Shown here in pieces: positions 40,501-52,500 of a DNA stretch of 64,000 nucleotides. A model generated the notes under the pieces. The model saw only the letters and a list, made by a program, of their open reading frames with translations, did no database searches and had not been told where the DNA came from. Position 1 is the stretch's first letter, and the number at the start of each line of letters is the position of its first letter. The stretch spans positions 317,050-381,049 of the forward strand of contig VFFE01007101.1 in the NCBI GenBank assembly GCA_008921705.1, given 5' to 3'. This stretch comes from Burhinus oedicnemus. Lineage: Eukaryota; Chordata; Aves; Charadriiformes; Burhinidae. Position numbers and translations under genes: made by a program.

Positions 40501-43500
40501 ATCTAGATGAGTTTGCATCTGTGGTTCTCCTGGATGAGATCGGCCTCGCGGAAGACTCACCAGAGATGCCACTGAAGACACTGCACCCTCTTCTTGAAGA
40601 TGGATGTGTTGATGATGAAAACCCAGAACCTTACAAAAAAGTTGGCTTTGTGGGCATTTCAAACTGGGCCCTAGACCCTGCCAAAATGAACAGGGGTCTT
40701 CTTGTATTTCGAACAGATCCTAGCAAAGAAGAGCTAGTTAAAACTGCAAAGGGCATCTGTGCTGCACAGCCTCACCTTAAAAGAATTGAATATTTGTTCC
40801 CTTTGCTGGCAGAATTCTACTGCAAGGTGCTAAAAACACAAAAAAATGAGTTCTTTGGGCTCCGTGATTTCTACAGCTTGATCAAAATGATACTGTCCTA
40901 TACCCAGGACAAGAAGTGTGTCTCTCAAGAGGAGATGATTATAAAAGCTATTCAGAGAAACTTTGGAGGCTCCAGTGATATCAATCCTGTTGAGCTCTTC
41001 CGAAACTGCATCAGTGAGGTGTATCTTCCCCCTGACTTGGAACCCAGCCACACACTTCGTTTGTTGAAGGAAAATATGGGCAAACAGCAGGTAGGACTCA
41101 CGTCTCGATACCTGCTGCTGCTGACAACAAACCACGCGGCTTTCCACATCATCCAGATGACACAGCTTATAGATGCCGAGAACTGTGAAATCATATTTGG
41201 CTCTGGTTTTCCGCAAGACCAAGATTATTCCCAGGTATGCCGGTCCGTCAGCAGAGTGAAGATCTGCATGGAGACAGGCAGGCCTGTTGTTATTTTAAAT
41301 GTACACAACCTTTATGAGAGCCTTTACGATGCACTTAACCAGTGCTTTGTTAGCCTGGGGGGAAATTACTATGTGGACCTGGGTCTTGGCACTCACAGAG
41401 TGAAAAGCCGTGTGAAGGACGAGTTCAGACTCATTGTGATAGAGGAAAAGAACATAGTCTACACCCAGTTCCCCACGCCGCTGCTAAACCGGCTGGAGAA
41501 GCACTGCTTGGACATGAACACTGTTCTGAACTGGCAGCAGCAACAGCTGAAGCAGGACCTGCATACCTGGGCCAGGCTGTTTATCTCCATTGACAGCAGC
41601 AAGTTCTCCAATGTTTGGTCCACCAAGCTCAGCCCCAAGGAACAGGATGTATTCATTGGTTTCAGCAATGACACATCTGCAGCTGTTGCTTTGGAGAGCA
41701 CTCAGAGCAGGTCCTGGGGAGACCTTAAGCCTTATGAGGAACCAGTGCTCTCTATTGCCAAAAGGAAACTTGTTCAGTGTGCAACCCCTGACTCCATCCT
41801 GCGCCTTAAATACTCCCTTCTGGATGATGCTGAGGCGATCCAAGACTTGTACTTCCACAAGCAGAAACACAACAGCCTTGTGAGTGTTTTGGGAGAAACA
41901 GTTAACCGGCAGCCAAGGAAGGAGAGGACCACTGGGCTCTGCCTGCAGGTATGTTTGCTTCGCTGTAAAGCAGTGAGAGTGGTCTTTACTTCCCAGATGA
42001 AGGAAGTTGCTACACAACCTTCATTAAGCCACTGGATAAGTTCCACTGTTGAACAGTGATGGGCTTCTACCTCTCCTCTTTGGCTTCTGCCCCATCAGTT
42101 GTATCACACATGTGCCTGTCCTCTGCCTTGTGGTCCTCTGCAGTCAGGGTGGGCTCTGCTTCTCCTCTTGACCCAGATGTGGTGAATCTGCTAACAGACA
42201 GGCAGTGGGTGCCATATTCTAACTCTGAAGGCTCTGGAGGTTCAAGGCCAAGATACACAGGGCATTATTCATTGCCTGCAGACAAGTGACAAGCACCACT
42301 GGTGATGCTGTGAGGATCCCACCAAGCCTCCAGCAGGACTTTAGGTGGTTCTGGCAATTCCGCAGGTCCTGGATCATGCCCACTGCCCCCCGACATCTAT
42401 TTTCAGGCGTTGTTGTCCATTCCAAAGAAAGCATCCTGATCACTTCTCTAGTGGCCATCACAGGAACTCAGGAGCCTTGTGTTGCATAAAGGCACCTAAA
42501 AGGGTAGCAGCTGAATCCCCAGACAGGTTCTACAGTGCTGGAATCCCACAACCTTGGGAGAGAGTCAGCCCAGTAAAGTCACATATGGGGACCATTGTGC
42601 TAGGCCCATAACATTGCATGGAAAGGCTCTTCCAGCCCTCAAGGTTCAAAGTGCTCGTGTGCATCTCCCAGCAGGATTCCTTTGCCTCACAGCATCTGAG
42701 TCATTCCTAAGGATGAAGTTCAAGTCTAGGCCTCTTCTAGCATGAGGAATCAGGGTTTTTCTGGTTGTTAACAATGCTCCCACCCTGTAAGCAGGGAACA
42801 TTTCTGAGTATTGCCTTTAGGAAGCACTTGAAAAGGTCCATAAGGAGATGACTTCAATTTTCCCACCCATGAGGGATGGTAATATAACTACACAATATTT
42901 CCTTGGAATTATTTCCCTTTCACTGCAGGTTTCTACACATGCAAGACTTCTAAATGAGAGAGATTTAGAAGAGATAAGGAAGACACTTAAACTTCAAAAT
43001 AAAATCCACTGCCTCTTCCTAAGCCAGTTTGACACTGAATATGCTTTCCGCCAGGAACTCAGGTGAAGAGAGATTTCCTTCTTACCTTTGTTTGTTAATT
43101 TTATAGATTGAGGGTTTGGGGAAAGGGGCCAAGGGGGAGCAGGGAGGGTAGAGAACAGAGGTGGTTTTGTGAATAGAGCAGTAACAGACCATTTCATTGT
43201 CTGCAGGAATTTTTTTGCACAATCATCAGAAGAGAAATTGCTCCTCATCCAGTTTCATTTTGATGAGCCACAGAGCAGCAAAAGGCTTCTAGCTTGTGCT
43301 AAGTAAACATTCTTTCTTCTTTCTTCTTTCCTTCTGTATTTCTTTAGTCAAGTGCAATGGTAAGGGAAGATGCAGTGGCCAAATAGCCATGGGATATAGA
43401 GTTGGTTTTAGTGACCTGTTCAGTGGAGTCACTGCAGATGTTCTCATATATCTTTATGTGTGTATCTGTGTGTGTGCGCTCATGCCTATGTTCTGTAGCT

Positions 43501-46500
43501 TAAATTTCCAAGCCTGTGTTTGTTAAGATGAAACAACCCTAGCATCTCAGCTTTTGTTTGTCTAAAAGAGCATCTTCTTCATTCTGGGAGCATGCTTTAC
43601 ACATCCTTCCCACATCAAAACCACCTTTCTCCAGCGTGGTTGATTCACACAGCACAAACTACTCCAAACAGCGCCTAACACCAGATGACTTTTTTCCCTT
43701 TAATCGTCAAACCAAAAGACTTAAACTGACATCTGATGCCATTTGAGACATCCTAGGGATCCAAGACGCCTCTCAGGACTGGTTGGTAGGACACAGAGCC
43801 TTCACTGACAGTAGTCTTATATGAGGTTGCTCTCAAGCCCTTGAGTACATTAGTGACATACTCCCCCAGCCAGACACATACCAATATGATCCCTTTTACC
43901 ACCTTTCTCACTCTCCTATATTTCCTGTTCATATCCTTTCTTCACCATCTCAGCTAATATGCATGTTGTCTCCTGAAATGTTTTGTTCTGGGTGGATTTG
44001 TGCTTTTCTAGAGAGGGACTTGAACTTTTCTGGTCCTATGCTATGCTGGGTTTTAGCCTGTCTCCCTGCAATCCCCTGGATTGGTCTGTGTTGTGGCTTT
44101 TGTTGTCTAATTTGTCTGTATGTTTATGGCAGATATTGCTAACATTATTCCCATGACTGACAGAAAGAACATATGATTGGGCAGAGACCCATACGTACAA
44201 CAAAAAAAATTCAGATTAAAATAAAGATTCAGTGTTCAGCAGGGAGGGAAATTTGTCATGAAAGAGCTTGCTGAGTCATGTGACTAAGTCATTGCTTGGA
44301 GAAGGTGTAGGGGAGGTATATGGGTGTGAGTCCTGAAGTAGCCAACACTGTCTTGGCTCTTGGCTTTCCCAGAGTGGGGCTGGGCTGAGCTGACCTTCTC
44401 TCTTCCCTTTCTACCACTGCAGAGCAGCCACAGCTCGAGCTGTTGATATTTCCAAAAGCACTGCCTGAGACCTGGAAAGGCAGTGGGTGACTTTGGGAGA
44501 TTCTCTGCCCAACTGACAGGGAGAATGGACTTTTTAGCCTCTCTGTCCTGATTCTAGGTACTGTATCATAGACGAGAGAAGGAAATCAACAGGCACAGGA
44601 GTATCACATGTTGTGCTTGCCACTCAAGTCCCACGAGTTCTGGGAGGGTGCAGCTACCTGGCGTTTGACAGTGGTAAGGTTGAAATTGCTACTTTGGATC
44701 AGGGAGAGAGTGGGAGGGAAAGGAGAGTTTGTGCAAGGGCAAGAAGAAGGATCCGGGGAGCTACAGACCAGATAGCCTCACATTGATCCCTGGAAACATG
44801 ATGCAGCAAATAATCCTGGAAACCTTTTCCAAACACATAAAAGCAATAAGTCAGCATGGATTTATGAATGGGAAATCAAGACTGACCAACCTGATAGCCT
44901 TCTATGATAAGATGACTGGTTTGGTGGATGAGGAGAGAATGGTGGATGGTGTTTATCTTGACTTTAGTAAGGCTTTTGACACCGTCTCCCATAATATTCT
45001 CACTGACAAGCTAACGAAGTATGGACTAGGTAAATGAACAGTGAGTTGGACTGACAAGTAGCTGAACTGCTGCACTTAGGAGCTTTTGCTCAACAGCACG
45101 AAGTCTGGCTGGAGGCCAGTCACTAGTGTTGTTACCTCAAGGATTGATACTGGGGCCGGTACCATTTAACATCTTCATTAATGACCCAGATGATGGGACA
45201 GAGTGTACCTTCCGTAAGTTTCAGTAAGTTTGCTGATAATACAAAACTGAGAGGGGGGGCTGATACACCAGAGGGTCATGCTGCCATCCAAAGGACCTGG
45301 ACAGGCTGGACAAATGGGCTGACAGGAGCTTCATGGAGTTCAACAGAGGGAAGCGCCAAGTCCTGCATTCATTGAGGAATAACCCCAGGACCAGTACAGG
45401 CTGGGTGCTGACTGGCTGGAAAGCGGCTTTGGAGAAGGACCTGATGATCCTGGTGGACATCAAGTTTAACATGAGCTAGCAATGTGTCCTTGTGGCAAAG
45501 AATGCCAACATAGCCTTCATTAGGCAGAGCATTGCTGGCAGGTTGAGGAAGGTGATCCTTCCCCTGTATTCAGCACTGGTGAGGCCACGCCTGGACTGCT
45601 GTGTCCATTTCTGTGCTTCCCAGCATAAAAGAGACATGGACATACTGGCACAAGCCTAGTGAATGGCCACAAAGATGGAGCATCTTTCATATGAGAGGCT
45701 GAGAGAGCTGAGACAGTTCAGCCTGGAGAAGAGAATCGTGGGATCTTATCACTGTGTATACGTACATGACGGGAGGGTGTAAAGAAGATGGAGCCAAACG
45801 CTTCGGTGGTATCCCATGACAGGACAAGAGGCAATGGGCACAAACTGAAGTACAAGAAATTCCATTCAAACATAAGAAAAAACTTATTTATGTTGAAGGT
45901 GGTCAAACACCTTTTGGGTTATAGGATCATTTTTTTCCCTAGTCAATGGATGAGAATGACAGTTAGGGCATTTGTGCCCATTAGCACTGTGAAGATGGAG
46001 AGGGAGGAACAGAATGATATAAGAGAAGCGTGTCCTCCCTCAGAGCAAAAAGAGACAGGAGGTGGTAAATCTTCCATCTCTCACTATCTTATTATCCAGG
46101 CTACTGGTAGGTCAGGGCAGCCAAAGTTTATTGATTTTTCTGGATGGTTGTGGTGCACCAGGGAGGGCAGGTCAACTGTTCACAGGAGTTATGTCCGGTA
46201 CTACTATTTCTGTCATGCTTACTGCCTCCTCAGGTGAATGGATGTCGATCCACTTGGATGAACTGATGCCCCCAGACAACTTTACAGCCAATCTAGGCCA
46301 GCTCGCCAAAATGACTATTGCTGAGATTTTCATGACCACTTTCCAGGGGCATCTTGCAACAGGTAACCAGACACTTGCTTTTCACCCACTACCTGCACAG
46401 CTCTGTCCCTTCCTCTGTGTCCCATTTGCTCCATCTACAGCTTTACGTACAGCTAGATCAAGTGGTCTGTGGAGGCAAGATCAAGTGGTCTGTGGAGGCA

Positions 46501-49500
46501 GTGGCTCTGGGTCTCAGCAGGACTTACTGTACTTGCTGTTTCTGAAGTCCTCACAGCACTGCATTTTTTTCCTCCTGGTCTGCAAGCTGTGACTGTAGGG
46601 TAGCAGGGTACCTAAGCTCATTCTGCAGTTACCACAGCAAATTGTCTGTACTGCTGTGGCATTCAGCACACAGTAGACACACACTTATTCACTCTGAGTC
46701 CCAGAAAGTCTTTCTGCCCACCTTGCCCAAATAAAATTGCTAAATGCTCCTGATCTGGTGAGTTCAAATCCAACTCAATACATCCCTGCCATTGTTTTCA
46801 GGATGTATGGACAAAGGGAGGCAGGAGCAGTTGTGGAGGGACTTCACGTCCTGTCCTGACACACACACATTTCCTACAGGGTGCCAACCAAAACTGAGAT
46901 ATGGTTACTGGGCAATTCGCCCCAGAGGGGACAAAGTCCAGGTTAACATTTCTTAGATTGACAGCTTTGTAAACTTTTGTTGATTGTTGAGAGACTCCAG
47001 ATGCTTCTTTTAGATAGAGGTATCTATTTTTCAGGTTGCTACATTTTTTACAAAGGATTCTTATGAGTGATTGTGATTTCAGGTTCTCCAGAGGAATCTG
47101 CCGCTCTTGAAGATCCAGCCAATTCCAGTCTTTTTCCAGAAGGAAATGTATGATTTATTTCTCTTTTCTTATTTCAGCTGCATGACATTACACAGGAACT
47201 GGTTTAGAAAACATTAGATTTCATAGGCATTTAGGGATCCAGTCCCTGGTTTGAATAGTACATTTGCCACAGAAAAAAGTAGTTGCAGGTCTTTGCAAGT
47301 CACACGGTGAGGATGAAGTGGTCCCCACTCTATGACAGACCAGCACAAGGCCAGAGTAGGCACGTTTAAGCTTTTTGTGAACTTTGACAAAGCATGAAAT
47401 CTTTTTCCCCATTTCTCCATCCCTTGCCACAGCTTTTAGTACTTCTCTGCAATGTTGAGATTGATTTACTAGGGATGAGGTGGTGAAGTAGCCGTATACC
47501 TGGGAGTCCATTGTGTCAAGTTAAGTAGGAGTTGACAGAGCAAATGCAATGGAGTGTTAGGCAATATACTGACCTCCAATCTTTTTCAGTCACAGCTCTT
47601 CAGCATGGACTCAATGATCAAACAGAGCATCCAGAAAGCTGTGATCCAGTTGGAAGACAAGACAGACAACAGTCGGCGTGCCACTGAGAGAATTATGATC
47701 ATTCACAACTTGTTTTTCCATGATCATAGTAGAAGCACATGTGAGTACAAATCAAGGCCCAGAGTGAGTTGAGTTTTTTTATTTGTGCATGGCTGCATCT
47801 TGCATATTACAAACCATGGAACAGGGGGAATGAAATGAGTGGTTTAATGATCTGACCTGGTGCCCATCTAGGCCAGCATGGGGGGGGGGGTGTCCCAAAG
47901 GAGACAGGACTAGGTTTGCTCAGGGCCTGTTCTGCTCTCCATGCACCCCATGTTGTGTGTTCTCAGAGTCTGTACTGAAACATCCAGCTTTTTGCATGAC
48001 CTTTGATGGAGACCTTGGTAGAAAAATCTGAGGCAGAGATCACTTTATAATCCCATGACTATTTTGGAGTCCAAAGCCACCCAGCTGATTTCTACATAGA
48101 ATTGATATAAATTATTTGTGCAGGTGATGTGGTGTCTTGATAGAAAACTGTGGCTTGAGCAAAATCGAGAAAGGGTCTAGTTTCATCAAAAACCAAGCAC
48201 CAAAATCCTTGTAGGTGCATTGGGAAATTATTCTTACCTGCATATGGGAAGACTTCGTCACTGCAGTGCATGACTTGCTCTTCTTTGAGAAATAGGTTCC
48301 AGTCAGGTGCCTAGGATGTTTCTCAAAGAAAATAGACCATGTTGCCACTTCAAAGATGTGGTGTGTCTGGGAAGTCCTTGTGGTCATATGGCAAAACCAG
48401 AATTATTCTGTACTAAATTTTGACTATAAGAAAATGTCCCTCAGGAGAAGAAGTTTTCTTGTGATTGCATAGTGACACCTTCATTCCTCAGCACAATGCA
48501 GGATGAATTTTGCTTGTGGTTATATCGCTACTGAAATGGAAACAATCCCATCAATTTTATTTTATACTGATACCAGTGTCATATAGATAAGAACAGGATG
48601 TCAACCCTTCTGCAGCACTGTGACTATTCTTGTGACATACAATACTAAACAGTTCTCCATATGAATATGAATATCATAGTATTTATACACTGAAGAACCT
48701 AATTCACACCATTATTGTTAAAAGACTGAGACAGAGAGAAGTGGATTTTCTTTCCTTTATCAAAAATGACATGTCTTTACTAAATGTTGCCCCAAAACCC
48801 AACTCACTAGAAATAAAGAGGAAAGGGAAGAGACTAGGATAGAATATAAAGCTCGTGGATTTTATTGTGGAGGAAAACCAGGGACTTTCATAGAGGTCAC
48901 TTTCTATGACCGGCTTTACTTTGACTGAAAGCTTTGCATGGAAACTCCTTTCATTCAAATGTTTTCATAAACATTGTTTTATAATTAGTTTCTAGTAATT
49001 TTATGAATGTGCTGAAAAGGAGAATTTGCCACCTCCTACAAGAACGTGAGAAAATAAGCCTTGAGCCAAGGGAGTGGATTTTCCGCAGAGCTGTCTCCAG
49101 TGAGTTCATCCTTGAAGACTCTTCATTCAGGTACTTTTATCTGTGCAACCCTTTCCAAATTTCTAACAACAGGTCTGTTTCTGAGAACGTTAAAAAAGCT
49201 GCAGCGCGTGAAGCACAATACTTAATGGGGCTCAGATATGACGACCAGGAGGGATACTGCTCGTATACAGAAATGGATGTGAGTTTCTGATGAATAGGGG
49301 ATTGGTCAGGTACAAGAAAGACGCTTGACCAGCCATGTTATCTCTTCTAGGCAAGCGCTCTGGGTGCATTTAGAAGACATCCTGGCCAATCTGTTTGCTC
49401 AAATTCTCGCAGTGGTGGATGCGAACAACAATCTCGATCATCTCTCTCCACTGTCTCCACTCTCAGAACTGTGGCTTCAGATGTTCAAAGAAGAATCATT

Positions 49501-52500
49501 CTTGAGAATTAAATATACCAGCAAGTAAGAGACTTGGTGGAAAAACACAGTATGTACATTAGGAGACTAAAAGCCTGCTTTCATAATTCAACCCTCTGCA
49601 GAAAGAAATGATAAAAAAACAAGTCTGAAGTTAAGATAAACTCACACAGCTCATAAATTATCCATGAAAAGTCCTTTGTGTCATAACATTGGAATCAGAA
49701 CCTTCCTATTCTCTTAAATCTTCACCAACTCAGCAACATTAGCGAGGAACTCCAGTTCCTTGGAATAGCAATAGGCACAGGGTAAAGTCAGAAACAATAG
49801 GTCCAGAATTCAGAAACTTGAATTTGACTTCCCTAAGGTCAGAGCAGATGAATCCCCTCCCCAACACAAAATGCAGTTAGTGTCCAACAATCACATTTTA
49901 ATTGATCAATCAGCTTACTCTGAACAGCAGCTGTGGTCAGAGACAAGACAAATGATGTCTGACTCAGTTGCCTTTCCCCTGCTGCAGTCTTTTTTAGCCT
50001 TCAGCTCCCAGTGACAGGAACTTTTTCTGCTCCTGCTTTTTTTTCACTGTTCCTGAGTTTTTTACAAAACATCTTTCTGCGCTTTTTAAACTTTTAAGCA
50101 GAACATATACCAGTGGCTGTCAGAAATTTCTCTGTGATGCTTCAGTTCAGTACACATAGAGCATATTACATGATTGCTTCATTCTGTGCTGTTTAAGGAA
50201 ACAAGATGCTAAGATTTCTGTGTTGTCAATGACTGAAGACCCCAACACATCTGTGTTTTGCCAGTTCCCATTCAGTTGGGTTTTGAAGGCCTACCTGGAG
50301 GAACTATGGGAGACAGTCTATAATATGAAAGGTAACGTCAGACTTTTGAAGCAGGTATTGTTTTTTAACCCAGTTGAAGCTGAAACCCAAAGTTTCCCAC
50401 AATAGCCAAAGGCTGTGGTAGGAGCAACCATAGCAATTCTGTTCCCAACACAGCCATAATGACCTAGAACATCTGTTGTCCTGTCAGCTTCTATTTTCTG
50501 GTTACCTGACATCTCTGTCCTGTCCTCTAGGTCATCCAAAAGTGCCCATGAAGGAACCAGCCAATTTGTTCCAAACACTGATCAAGAATGTGTTGACACT
50601 AGATGGCAATAATCCAGAAATGATGCAGTGTTACACCAATGACTTTCTAAGGATGACTTTTCCTGGGCAAGATCTTTCTGTCTATGAGGTAAATGGGGTT
50701 TGGTGGAGTACAAGCTTTAAATGGCACTGGCTTGAGTTGCAGGGCTGCAGATATCTATGGTTCCAAGAACCGGGGAAAAAATTTAGCTTCTCATGTTCTG
50801 CACACTTCCCAACAACTGTTGGTGCTCAGTCTTAATTCCACCTTAAGAAAAAGTTTTTTTGATGTAGAAGCTTGACTGGGCTGCTTCAGCAATGCTGAAT
50901 GCCATCCTCAATCCCCTGCTGTTTGTTTGGAGCAGAAATAACACCTTTTATTTTATCTGCAGATTCTGTCAAAAGCTCTCCTGGTCAATGCAAAACAGCT
51001 CTGTTCCTCTGTGGGGCAGAAGGAGATAAGCTTTTCCCCCATTTGGCTTCATATGGAATATTTCTATCTACGAGAGGAGTATCAACTCTTTGTTGACTTG
51101 GTAAAAAGTGATGAGACTGTAACAACTGAGCTGCAAAAAATGTACGAGAAGGACCCACCAGAAATGGTGAGCAAAAGGGAACAGCTGGTGTTTCGCAGAG
51201 CAAAGTGGCACAGCCTGTTTCTAGCAATGGTCACTAGCAAATACTCAGTGAAAGGGTGTAAGAAAAGAGTCAAGACTTCAGGGGATCTTTCCTTGGAAGT
51301 ATTTTCCAGCTTCCAGTATGTCTTAGGGAGTTTCCGAGCTAGTGGTCATATCCAGCTCATTCCCCACCAAAGGACCTATCCTTCATCCTCCTCTAACCAT
51401 TTTTTAATTCCATTTATACTCTTTGGTGTTCAAAACTACTATAGTTTAATCTACACTGTGTAGAAAAATATTAACACATCCTTTTGCTTGGGTTATTCTG
51501 GGTATGACATTCATTTCTCCTCAGACATTATAGGTGATGGTCATAGTATTTAACTTCTGGGGTGGGGTTCATATCTGGATTCAGACACTGTAGCTTACAT
51601 GTCTACAGGGATGTGTCTACATTTGCAATGGTTGTTTGATCTCCTGTGATTTCTAGTGAAAACATGGGCTACAGCGACAGTGGAGAGTGACCCATGACTG
51701 AAGGGAAAGGTGCCGTTCAGTTGCCCACAAGTAGGCATCTACTCACATTTCAGATGCTGTTTGGCCTCCAGCTGCTGCTGCAGTAGGGCATGAGTCTCCT
51801 GTACGCCCTGTGCCCTATCTACCAGCTCCGTATAGGTGTCTCAGACATCCAAAGCAGAGACCTGGCAACTGGGCAACTGGTTCCCACCTAAATATCTAAG
51901 TCTTTCCAAAGAACAGTTCATTCAATAATCTTAAACATCCCTCTGTGAAATGGAAGAACTGTGGTATTTGTTGCTGTGTGCACTAAGCTAAGATTTTCAG
52001 AGAATTCCCCACTGCAGCCTCCAAAGCTCTCTTTTCCCTAAGGTGCAATGGGGCTAGGTCAGCTACAAAAGCTATTTTTTTCTTCTCTCTTTTTGAATAT
52101 AATTTCAGTTTGTCACTCTGGACACCTTGAACATTCTCCTGAAGAACGTGCAGCCCACAAATAATCTTCTGTCATTTGAGGCCTGTACAGAATGGCTTAG
52201 AAGGGTCAAGTCCATTAAACCCTGGATGGAGTGGATCAGTATGGACAATTACCAGATTCATCTTTACCAGAAGAAAAGGGAACTCCTGAGGACTGTGTTG
52301 TAAGTCCAACCCTTCTCAAGAGCCTTATCTTTGTCTTTCAAGTAACAGGTCCTCTTTCAGACAAGCCAAATTTTTTTCCTTCAAATTGTTGGCATGTGTT
52401 TGCCAAAAGATTCTGCCAACTTTCACCAAAAGATCTGAAAATTAAAATGCTGGAAGCTTAAAAATACAGTCTGTGGAGGATTGCTCACAGCCTACCCTTT

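Noticed and set aside
43296..43746. Open frames after exon 30
   Set aside because: Intronic: T-rich tract and GT repeats, no acceptor in phase.
51167..51297. Open extension of exon 39 past 51166
   Set aside because: A good donor (GAAATG|GTGAGC) ends the family match and keeps phase with exon 40; the extension shows no RNF213 similarity.
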